Source: JAWXCH01 sp034440595
GTDB lineage: Bacteria > Planctomycetota > Planctomycetia > Pirellulales > JALHPA01
NCBI GenBank assembly: GCA_034440595.1
Contig: JAWXCH010000519.1
Coordinates: 1-5,586, forward strand
DNA: 5,586 bases
Direction of reading: 5' to 3'
Part shown: one piece after another, positions 1 to 5,586 of the stretch
Layout: each line of letters begins with the position of its first letter
How positions within the stretch are numbered: position 1 is the first letter of the stretch
The notes under the pieces: model-generated
What the model was told of the DNA's origin: nothing
Database searches by the model: none
The model's input: only the letters and a program-made list of their open reading frames with translations
Position numbers and translations under genes: made by a program

Positions 1-102
1 CTGAGGGATGAACGAGTTGTGTATAAATGACAGGCCGGGGGAGAGGCACGCGTTCGAGCGCCCGCGCCGCCGAGAGCCCCGCGAAAGCCCACACCAGCGG
101 TA

Positions 103-125
103 GGTGCCTCGAGCCGAGAGGCACC
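103..125. repeat. Inverted repeat, 8-bp perfect stem
   Basis: GGTGCCTC (103-110) and GAGGCACC (118-125) are exact reverse complements around a 7-nt loop. No T-tract follows on either strand, so an intrinsic terminator is unlikely. Its right arm overlaps the second copy of the direct repeat GAGAGGCAC. The role is unknown; in GC-rich sequence such a stem can occur by chance. Confidence 0.4.
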
Positions 126-397
126 CGAGCGCCGCGGATCCAACAACCACCAATTCACGCACCCGGTAAAACAACCGCTCACGCGCACCCCCGTGCGCCC
201 CGCGCAAACACCTTCCACTGCCCCAACGCTACCCGTTTAGCGGCCGGGTACCCTCTGGGTGAATGCCCGCCGTGACCCCGCTCTGATCCGCAACCGACTC
301 AAACGCCCGCGGAAACCACCCGTTTAACCGCCACGCGCCAGCACAGTGCGCTCCCGTCCCAATGCGCACCCAATGCCCCAAAACTCACACCACCCCC

Positions 398-412
398 GAC
401 TCCGAAGGAGTC
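398..412. repeat. Inverted repeat, 6-bp stem with GAA loop
   Basis: GACTCC (398-403) and GGAGTC (407-412) form a perfect 6-bp stem closed by the tri-loop GAA. It lies 11 nt before the larger hairpin at 424-451, so two stem-loops stand in tandem just before the methylase remnant. No U-tract follows on either strand. The function is unknown. Confidence 0.4.
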
Positions 413-423
413 ACAGCAATTAG

Positions 424-451
424 CCCCGGGTCGCGCCCCGCGCACCCGGGG
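424..451. repeat. Strong GC hairpin at the cassette's left edge
   Basis: CCCCGGGT (424-431) pairs with ACCCGGGG (444-451), and inside it GCGC (433-436) pairs with GCGC (440-443). This gives a 12-bp stem with one bulged C (432) and a CCC loop (437-439). The + strand continues with an A-rich stretch and the - strand has no T-run after the stem, so it does not fit an intrinsic terminator in either direction. It sits directly at the base-composition change and about 12 nt before the first recognisable methylase residues. It could be a recombination or transposon-end structure, or a repetitive extragenic palindrome; none of these is shown. Confidence 0.5.
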
Positions 452-463
452 AAACAAAACGAT

Positions 464-1063
464 GCGCAAGAGATTTGGGCAATGCGGGGCCTTAGTCCTG
501 GCACTCAAGATGTATTTACACTTACAGACGGCGAACGCATTCACGCTGGATTGCATAAGTCAGATGTGTATCCGTGCGTGACGAGCCTGCGTGATTTGCC
601 GGACGACTTAGTACTCTTAAATTCGAGGGTATTTAACAAGAGGTTCGTTGAGGCCGGATTGAAATGTTGGTTGATTAAAAGCAATAGAATTCGCAAGTCA
701 GATCGCTTGCTAGCCTATCTCGACGCGGTTCCGGCGCCGAAGCGAGCTACTGCGACATGTCTTAATCGAAAACACTGGTTCGAGTATTCCCTGCCGAAGA
801 CCCCCGACTTATTGGTTAGCTCGGGATTCGTCGCACGATCCACCAAGGCACTTATTAATGCTGTTGGAGCGATAGCTGTTGGAGGTGTTCACGGCGTATA
901 TGGATTACCATCTGGAACCAGTCGCTCGCTTCAAGAGTATCTAGTCACCGCAAACCTCGCTTCCCGCGTTGTGGCACACTCTGGCAACCTGCACAAGCTA
1001 GAGATAAATCAGCTGAACGCGCTTTTGACCGAATATCGAAAGTCATCCTCGACAAATGGATAA
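464..1063 (+). pseudogene. N6-adenine DNA methyltransferase, C-terminal target-recognition remnant
   Basis: The frame resembles the C-terminal half of TaqI/Eco57I-like N6-adenine methyltransferases, which reads the DNA target while the N-terminal half binds S-adenosylmethionine and transfers the methyl group. Numbering from the upstream ATG at 362, the family-like stretch begins near residue 35 with W39, then RGLSPG (42-47) and VFTLT (51-55), matching the RG-x-x-x-G-x-x-x-F-x-L pattern that opens this domain. VYPCV (69-73), RKHWFEY (136-142) and PDLLV (148-152) follow in family order. The SAM-binding and NPPY-type catalytic motifs are absent, and no frame of the upstream sequence in this window encodes them, so this is a truncated gene. 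The frame is open back to ATG 362, but residues 1-34 look like translated flank; ATG 482 is the first Met within the homologous part. Neither start has a good ribosome binding site. The stop overlaps the next gene's start by 8 nt. The remaining ~600 bases have no disabling mutation, so the truncation is recent or the fragment is still used. Confidence 0.75.
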
Positions 1064-3275
1064 CTCAAAGAAAACGGCGTCGTTTCATACGCAAGGTCGT
1101 CTTCTACAAGAACTAGGCGAACGACTTGTCGCGCGCGCGGATGTAGCGTTGACGGAACTAATCAAGAATTCTTATGACGCAGATGCACAGTCGTGCACGG
1201 TCCGGCTATCGGGAGATACCCTTGCGATTACTGACGATGGTCACGGAATGAGCGAGGAGGAATTCCTAGCAAAATGGATGGAAATTGCTACTCCAGATAA
1301 GCAGCGACATCGTCAATCTCGCAAGTACAAACGGAGCGTAACCGGCTCAAAGGGAATTGGGCGCTTTGCCGTACGGTTCCTCGGCCTAAAGTTGGAACTC
1401 GCCACCGTCGCGTCAGTTGGCACTGGCGGAAAGCAACGACTATCAATCACGTTCGACTGGGCAGCTCTCGACCGCGTACCTCACCTACAAGATGCACGGA
1501 TTCCCTATCAAGTATCCCAGGTGAGCGTCGACACTCCCACAGGCACTTCACTCACAATTTCCAAGCTCCGGAATCCAGCCGAGATTCAAATTACAAAGGA
1601 GCTTCGCACGGATCTTCTTGCGGTGGCGAATGCTTATACCGGACTTAAGAGAGGTCGCTTCACAAGCACTGGACCGTCTGCTGACGATCCCGGTTTCAAG
1701 ATTATCTTGCCGGACACGGCGGCCGAAGACGATTCAGACCTGACGAATAAACTCTTGAACAATGCATTTGCCCGCTTGACTATTGATTGCCGCAAGACCG
1801 GGGTTCGAATTGAAATTCACGATAAGGCCCATAAGCTCTTGTTGCGGCGCACGATTCGAAGACCTTCGGCGATCAGTAATGGCTTCTTTGCGGACATTCG
1901 TTATTTCCCTCGAAGAAAGGGAATGTTTGTGGGAAGTGGCGTCGACGGGCGAGTTGCTTGGGGGTGGATTAGAGACAACAAGAACAACGGAATTGGTATC
2001 GTCGACCACGGCTTTCGCATCCGGCCATATGGCTTTGGAGAAGATGACTGGCTGCAGCTGGGTTACGACGCGGGTCACCGGCGTCGCGAATGGCGAATCG
2101 CGTTTATGGAAAAGAACTACAAGATACCAGCGGCTGCCGCTTCTAAGGCAAAACTTAATCCAATGTTGTACCTGCCGAATTCTCACCAACTCGTTGGTGC
2201 AGTATTTGTCGAATCGGTTTCTGCCAGCAAGCCGAAGTCGCAGGAGGATTTAACGCCATCGATGGATCGGGAAGGCTTTGTGGACAATGAGGCGTTTACT
2301 GAGCTCCGGAATTATGTTCGCACTGGGCTTGAATTACTTGCTTTTGTTGACCATCGAGAACAGCGGCGTGCGGAAAAAAGGAAGCGCAATGCGGATGCAA
2401 GGGCGTTGCGTAAAGATTTTAAATCGGCCGTTGAATACATTGAAGCCGTTCCTGGTTTAAAAAAGGCAGATCGCGTTGCTGTCGTCGAACGCTTTCAGCA
2501 ATTGTCGAAGGAGCTAGAAGATACGGAAGAGTACTTTCGTGTTGGAACTGCCAAGCTTGAGATGATGGGGCTTCTCGGGGTAATGGCAGGTTTCGTTACG
2601 CACGAGATGGAAAGAGTACTTCACGGATTGGAGGAAATCCTGAAGAAGGTGGCCAATCTAGAGCGGAAGGATCACTCTCTTGCGAGTGTCCGGAAAGAGA
2701 TCGAGTCTGCGATTGAAACCGTGGGCGGGCAGCTAGACTATTCAACTGCATTTATCGCCGCAGTCCATGATTCTCAGAAGCCCCCTGGAACATACTATTC
2801 ACGAGCATCCGCTCAAATGGTCGTCAAGCAGTTCCATTCTTTCACGACAAAGCGCGGTATCGAAGTTACCGTTGATATCGATGCGAAGGTAAAGGCTCCT
2901 CCCGTACCGAAGGCACTCTATAATGGAATCGTAATGAATTTATTCACAAATGCGCTCAAAGCGGCAGTCGGTGGGGAAACCGCTTCAAAAACGCCGCGGG
3001 TTATAATCAAAGGGTGGTACGACGGCGGGAACCACGTATTAGAAGTGGCAGATACCGGGATTGGAATTCCTCCCTCGATCCAGAAGCGTATTTGGGATCC
3101 TTTGTTTACCACGACCTCGGCTGCAGACTTCAATCCACTTGGCTCAGGCATGGGTTTAGGCTTAACGCTCGTCAAGCAGCTTATGACAGACGTGAGCGGA
3201 AGAATCTCACTTGTCGACCCTCCGCCCGGTTTCTCGACGTGCTTTCGAGCAACCTTCCCCCAATCTGTAGGATAA
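1056..3275 (+). CDS. Dual GHKL ATPase: MORC/Hsp90-like N-terminus fused to histidine kinase core
   Basis: This 739-residue protein has two ATP-binding modules. The first shows the GHKL motifs in order: N-box E34-x3-N38 with D41-A-D43, DxGxG at 60-64, and GSKGIGRFA at 97-105. A MORC/MutL-type middle region follows, with HGFRIRPYG (318-326) before DDW (330-332) and DREGF (404-408). A charged, probably coiled-coil segment spans about 430-510. Next is a dimerisation/phosphotransfer-like helix, GFVTHEMERVL, in which H516-E517 match the H-box of histidine kinases. The C-terminal module is a typical histidine kinase ATPase: N-box N628/N632, DTGIGIP (666-672), F-box F684 and GSGMGLGL (696-703). I see no signal peptide, membrane segment or PAS domain, so it is probably cytosolic and any signal would enter through the N-terminal half. 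The start is ATG 1056, overlapping the methylase stop by 8 nt (likely translational coupling), and the N-box lies at the usual distance from it. Family knowledge: MORC-like ATPases occur beside DNA methylases in predicted restriction-modification operons. Inference: an infection or DNA-state sensor that autophosphorylates H516. Confidence 0.85.
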   Translation: MDNSKKTASFHTQGRLLQELGERLVARADVALTELIKNSYDADAQSCTVRLSGDTLAITDDGHGMSEEEFLAKWMEIATPDKQRHRQSRKYKRSVTGSKGIGRFAVRFLGLKLELATVASVGTGGKQRLSITFDWAALDRVPHLQDARIPYQVSQVSVDTPTGTSLTISKLRNPAEIQITKELRTDLLAVANAYTGLKRGRFTSTGPSADDPGFKIILPDTAAEDDSDLTNKLLNNAFARLTIDCRKTGVRIEIHDKAHKLLLRRTIRRPSAISNGFFADIRYFPRRKGMFVGSGVDGRVAWGWIRDNKNNGIGIVDHGFRIRPYGFGEDDWLQLGYDAGHRRREWRIAFMEKNYKIPAAAASKAKLNPMLYLPNSHQLVGAVFVESVSASKPKSQEDLTPSMDREGFVDNEAFTELRNYVRTGLELLAFVDHREQRRAEKRKRNADARALRKDFKSAVEYIEAVPGLKKADRVAVVERFQQLSKELEDTEEYFRVGTAKLEMMGLLGVMAGFVTHEMERVLHGLEEILKKVANLERKDHSLASVRKEIESAIETVGGQLDYSTAFIAAVHDSQKPPGTYYSRASAQMVVKQFHSFTTKRGIEVTVDIDAKVKAPPVPKALYNGIVMNLFTNALKAAVGGETASKTPRVIIKGWYDGGNHVLEVADTGIGIPPSIQKRIWDPLFTTTSAADFNPLGSGMGLGLTLVKQLMTDVSGRISLVDPPPGFSTCFRATFPQSVG

Positions 3276-3283
3276 CTCACGAT
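3266..3283 (+). promoter_or_regulatory. Ribosome binding site deciding the start of the receiver-like gene
   Basis: AGGA (3269-3272) lies 11 nt before ATG 3284, within the last codons of the kinase gene. The frame is open upstream to an ATG at 3014, but that part only reads across the kinase gene in another frame. Starting at 3284 gives an N-terminus that opens as a clean beta strand followed by an acidic pair, which supports it. Confidence 0.5.
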
Positions 3284-4339
3284 ATGGCTTTTTTACTTCT
3301 ATTTGAAGATGCCGTCGAAAATCAAGAGTTCATTAGTAAAGGTATAAGCCATCATTCTAGGGACGCGATACCAGTCGAAGTATTTTCCGGTGACACCGAC
3401 GTACCAACTGGCCTCACATACGAGCAGTTCATAGAGCGACAGTATTTAGAACGCTCGGCAGACATCGGGCTTATTGTATGCGACCAAGAATTAGGTCTTT
3501 ACAGCAAGCTGCCCGGACTGTCTGCGAATGCTGTCGGCGTTGTCGCGCGGAATCTGGGAATTCCATTTTGCCAGTATTCACAACATCCAAAAGCGAATCA
3601 GCGAGAGATAAATCGATTCAGAAAACTTCAGCGCTGGAACGCAGAGGAGATCACACTAACTGAGGCACGAAACGATTGGGCGAGGGAGATTTCAGAACTA
3701 TGGAACGGATTCGAGCAACTACGCGCCGGCTACAAAGACACGAACGTCAATACCCTGAAGCCCGCCGCGGCGCTCGCGAAGTTGATGGGACGCTCCGACG
3801 CTACCAGTCGAATCGCGCTCTACGGATCAGGTGACCAAGCCGTTATGACCGAAATCTTTGGCTTTGTGGATTCGTCGTCGCAAGTGCAACGAATGCCACG
3901 GATACTTGGCATGTGGCTGAGGCTCTCTCTGCTTCGCTTTCATGGTCTTTTGGTAAATGGCACCGCCGCTGCTAGTTACTTGAATATTTCGGTCGCAGAC
4001 TTTGACCGCGTTGAAGTGCGCAAAGAATTCGCAAGTGCTAAGTATGATGGACCGTTCGGCGGTCTCTCTGAATGGTGGTGGCGTTCGGACCTCGAGAGTC
4101 AACTCTTGGAAGCGGAGAAAGGAGATGGACGGTCGATGCTGCATGGACGAGGGGTCGAAGTCGCAGAATGTCTTGATGCCGAGAGCGGCGAACGAGCCGG
4201 TTACTATTGCATGATTACTGAATCTCCGGTTAGCCGCTCCAATTCAAAAGGAAACATTAATTGGTTCCCTTCCGGAGCCGATCTAGCACGAATCCGCAGT
4301 TCCAAATTTGACGAAATCACGTCTCTAGTGAGTATGTAA
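3284..4339 (+). CDS. Receiver-like N-terminal domain with unknown C-terminal effector region
   Basis: I do not recognise a named family; 351 residues. The first ~100 residues look like a divergent response-regulator receiver: a first strand AFLLLFEDA ending in the acidic pair E8-D9, a hydrophobic strand IGLIVCD ending in D67 (the place of the phospho-accepting Asp), then a helix and a late strand IPFCQYS (93-99). K103 is the only candidate for the conserved Lys. Residues 200-275 are probably helical, with WLRLSLLRFHG (211-221) and TAAASYLNIS (227-236), which could be a helix-turn-helix, and an aromatic cluster WWW (264-266). The tail has GYYCM (306-310) and WFPSGADL (327-334). It starts 8 nt after the kinase stop and ends 12 nt before the next gene, so it is co-transcribed and may be the kinase's phosphotransfer partner. 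No standard DNA-binding output domain of response regulators is evident. The start at 3284 is preferred over the upstream ATG 3014, which lies within the kinase gene. Confidence 0.7.
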   Translation: MAFLLLFEDAVENQEFISKGISHHSRDAIPVEVFSGDTDVPTGLTYEQFIERQYLERSADIGLIVCDQELGLYSKLPGLSANAVGVVARNLGIPFCQYSQHPKANQREINRFRKLQRWNAEEITLTEARNDWAREISELWNGFEQLRAGYKDTNVNTLKPAAALAKLMGRSDATSRIALYGSGDQAVMTEIFGFVDSSSQVQRMPRILGMWLRLSLLRFHGLLVNGTAAASYLNISVADFDRVEVRKEFASAKYDGPFGGLSEWWWRSDLESQLLEAEKGDGRSMLHGRGVEVAECLDAESGERAGYYCMITESPVSRSNSKGNINWFPSGADLARIRSSKFDEITSLVSM

Positions 4340-4351
4340 CTCTTTGCACAT

Positions 4352-5017
4352 ATGGCAACTACGGGTGAAATTACAAGGGCCTATAACAACTGCGTAGCAG
4401 AAGTATGTATGTTTCTTAGCAAAAACGGATTTCAGGTAAAATTTGTTCCGTTGACGTTTGAGGTGGGCGGCTCACAGATCATCGTGCGGTTGGCTGAGCC
4501 ATTTTATTTTCAGGGATGGCCATACCGCGCGGTAGCTGGACAAGCTGCGAAAATCGATATCCTTGCAGAGTTTACTGAGACCGTAAGTCTAGCTGACGGA
4601 CGGAGTACGCGTACATCATTGCAAGTAAACTATTTCAGTTGCGATGGCGACAGACGAATTGCGTGCGACGCGATCCATTATGACTTTAGCTCAACTGTTC
4701 AACCCCGTCATCCTGTGTGTCATGCACAGGCGTCGAACGCTATCTTGAGCGTCCTTCCAGAAGGATTTCCGGCGGATCGCGACGTTTCATCTTTAGCTGG
4801 ACGACATCAAGCGGTTCGCATCCCTAGCGCTTTCGTAAACTTGGCCGGCTTGTTCGCGAAGATTGTTGCGGATCATCTCCCGCCGGACGCTGTAGCCGAG
4901 TTTTGGTCGGTGTGCAAAGTCTATATTGATAAACTGCCAGACCATGCTTCTACGCAGCTGTCCGACGGCATATTTGAACTCAAGAGTTTGAAAAGCTATT
5001 CTTGGTATGCTTGGTAG
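4352..5017 (+). CDS. Conserved-looking protein of unknown function, cassette gene 4
   Basis: This 221-residue protein belongs to no family I can name. The first half looks alpha/beta, with strands such as SQIIVRLAEP (41-50) and TSLQVNYFSC (88-97). The centre has a dense polar motif, HYDF (109-112) followed by RHPVCHAQ (119-126), which puts H109, D111, H120 and H124 close together, a layout seen in metal-binding or nuclease sites but also in uncatalytic folds. Then comes RIPSAFVNLAGLF (146-158) and ADHL (163-166), in a probable helical C-terminal half ending in an aromatic YSWYAW. There is no signal peptide or membrane segment. ATG 4352 lies 12 nt after the previous stop; no clear Shine-Dalgarno sequence precedes it (CTCTTTGCACAT), so it may be translated by reinitiation from gene 3. 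As the last gene of the operon it could be the effector or a regulator; this is inference from position only. Confidence 0.75.
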   Translation: MATTGEITRAYNNCVAEVCMFLSKNGFQVKFVPLTFEVGGSQIIVRLAEPFYFQGWPYRAVAGQAAKIDILAEFTETVSLADGRSTRTSLQVNYFSCDGDRRIACDAIHYDFSSTVQPRHPVCHAQASNAILSVLPEGFPADRDVSSLAGRHQAVRIPSAFVNLAGLFAKIVADHLPPDAVAEFWSVCKVYIDKLPDHASTQLSDGIFELKSLKSYSWYAW

Positions 5018-5102
5018 CAGGCTGCAAGGAAAATTGGGGACTTGAAAGAAATTAGACATCGCGACGCTACGAGTCGAGGAGTGCTGATAGGAGGCGCGAT
5101 TC

Positions 5103-5120
5103 AGAGCCGAGGCTCTTTCT
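5103..5120 (+). terminator. Possible weak terminator after the operon
   Basis: AGAGC (5103-5107) pairs with GCTCT (5112-5116) around CGAG, and TTCT follows (5117-5120). It lies 86 nt downstream of the stop of gene 4 and is the only stem plus short T-run close to the operon end. The stem and the T-tract are short, so intrinsic termination would be weak at best. Confidence 0.25.
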
Positions 5121-5292
5121 GACGGAGCTTTCAGCGTCGAGGACGGTGTCGGCGGCATTGTAGGGTGACGTTCCTATGCCTAAGTGCATCCGCCCTTCTC
5201 GGGAAAATTCTTACTTCCTCAGACCTTGGGTGTGATGGGATAACCAAACCCAGGGCGGCGCTCGCGGCTTGCTCCGCTCTGCGCGGGGCTAG

Positions 5293-5308
5293 TGTTGTTG
5301 CGACAACA
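5293..5308. repeat. Inverted repeat TGTTGT-TGCG-ACAACA
   Basis: TGTTGT (5293-5298) and ACAACA (5303-5308) are exact reverse complements around TGCG. The 16-bp dyad has the size of a regulator operator or a recombinase site, but no gene start lies nearby, so its role is unknown and chance is possible. Confidence 0.3.
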
Positions 5309-5475
5309 GGTCTATCCGCCGCGACCGCGCCTTCTCTCTGGGACCTTTGCGACCTCCTGTTCTCTTCAATGTCAATCGCGTAAAACTTTCGTTCCGCACT
5401 GCGCAAGGCGGCGGGGGACGAGCGGTGTGGCGCGTGTGGCCCATCCGTCGGCTAGCCAACCCTCTGCCGCTCCGA

Positions 5476-5492
5476 ATCGACACCAGGTCGAT
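5476..5492. repeat. Inverted repeat ATCGAC-5nt-GTCGAT
   Basis: ATCGAC (5476-5481) and GTCGAT (5487-5492) form a perfect 6-bp dyad around ACCAG. No neighbouring gene explains it, and a chance occurrence is possible. Confidence 0.25.
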
Positions 5493-5586
5493 GGGGGCGG
5501 GACGCATCGCCACGATTTCCGCCCCATTAGCGCAAATCCGTGCAGAGCAGCGTTCCCCAAGATCTCCCACACAAGCCTTAGCGATC

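Larger units (their letters stand above)
1..463. other. High-GC left flank without a convincing gene
   Basis: This stretch is C-rich on the + strand (41 G+C of 60 at 181-240). The open frame at 27-275 translates to a low-complexity, Pro/Arg/Ala/His-rich peptide with no domain I recognise, and the opposite-strand frame at 299-556 runs into the methylase remnant; neither looks like a real gene. The region instead holds short inverted repeats (103-125, 398-412, 424-451) and short direct repeats: GAGAGGCAC at 41-49 and 116-124, and ACCCGTTTA at 231-239 and 318-326. I see no tRNA, no rRNA and no clear promoter for the downstream operon. It is probably host or other foreign sequence joined to the cassette at about 452-464. 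Confidence 0.6.
5018..5586. other. Right flank without a convincing gene
   Basis: After gene 4 no open frame has a recognisable domain. Overlapping frames on both strands (GTG 5165-5383 on +; 5131-5406 and 5289-5570 on -) give Arg- or Ala-rich peptides and contradict one another, as non-coding GC-rich DNA does. The region holds three short inverted repeats (5103-5116, 5293-5308, 5476-5492). The stretch about 5334-5370, with CTCTGGGACCTTTGCGACC, resembles dispersed intergenic repeats rich in CTTTGCG-type words that I recall from proteobacterial genomes; this is from memory and weak. No tRNA, transposase or integrase is seen, so how the cassette's right end was formed is unclear. Confidence 0.5.

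Noticed and set aside
20..30. TATAAA at 22-27 as a promoter -10 element
   Set aside because: No -35 box fits within the window and no gene begins within the next 300 bases.
27..275. Open frame on the + strand in the left flank
   Set aside because: The translation is low-complexity Pro/Arg/Ala/His with no domain or ribosome binding site; this is what random C-rich DNA gives.
424..451. Hairpin as an intrinsic terminator or integron attC site
   Set aside because: No U-tract follows on either strand, and no GTTRRRY/RYYYAAC core boxes flank it.
1734..2253. Long frames on both strands inside the kinase gene
   Set aside because: They lie within a frame that carries clear GHKL and MORC-like motifs; their translations show no domain.
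3014..3283. N-terminal extension of the receiver-like gene to ATG 3014
   Set aside because: It would overlap the kinase ATPase motifs by about 260 bases in another frame, while ATG 3284 has AGGA upstream and gives a sensible domain start.
5131..5572. Overlapping - strand frames in the right flank as a transposase fragment
   Set aside because: No DDE, HUH or recombinase motif and no terminal repeats or duplication are visible.

Overview
The window looks like a defence-type (accessory) gene cassette inserted in a high-GC bacterial chromosome, most likely a Gram-negative such as a proteobacterium. That assignment rests on base composition and gene style only; no marker gene allows a firmer call. 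Sampled 60-base lines show the contrast: 181-240 has 41 G+C of 60, whereas 601-660 has 26 of 60 and 1501-1560 has 30 of 60. The central part (about 460-5020) is therefore clearly AT-richer than the left flank, which suggests horizontal transfer.

Layout. Positions 1-463 hold no convincing gene but contain several short inverted repeats, including a strong 12-bp-stem hairpin (424-451). This hairpin ends about a dozen bases before recognisable protein homology starts. From 464 four reading frames follow on the + strand, tightly packed: (1) the C-terminal, target-recognition part of an N6-adenine DNA methyltransferase whose catalytic half is absent (464-1063); (2) a 739-residue protein with two GHKL ATPase modules, an N-terminal MORC/Hsp90-like one and a C-terminal histidine-kinase-like one, the latter preceded by a candidate phospho-accepting His (1056-3275); (3) a 351-residue protein starting with an atypical receiver-like domain (3284-4339); (4) a 221-residue protein of unknown function with a His/Asp-rich central motif (4352-5017). 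Genes 1 and 2 overlap by 8 nt, and the next gaps are 8 and 12 nt, so they look like one operon. Positions 5018-5586 again hold no convincing gene, only short inverted repeats and a stretch that resembles a dispersed intergenic repeat.

How the genes may work together (inference). DNA methyltransferases next to MORC/MutL-type GHKL ATPases are a known theme in predicted restriction-modification systems, and phosphotransfer proteins are used in anti-phage defence by Detocs. This cassette combines both themes: a methylase specificity remnant, an ATPase fused to a histidine kinase core, a receiver-like partner that could accept phosphate at Asp67, and an unknown fourth gene. The best hypothesis is a methylation-linked, phosphorelay-controlled defence system, here left with a decapitated methylase. 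No function has been shown from sequence alone.
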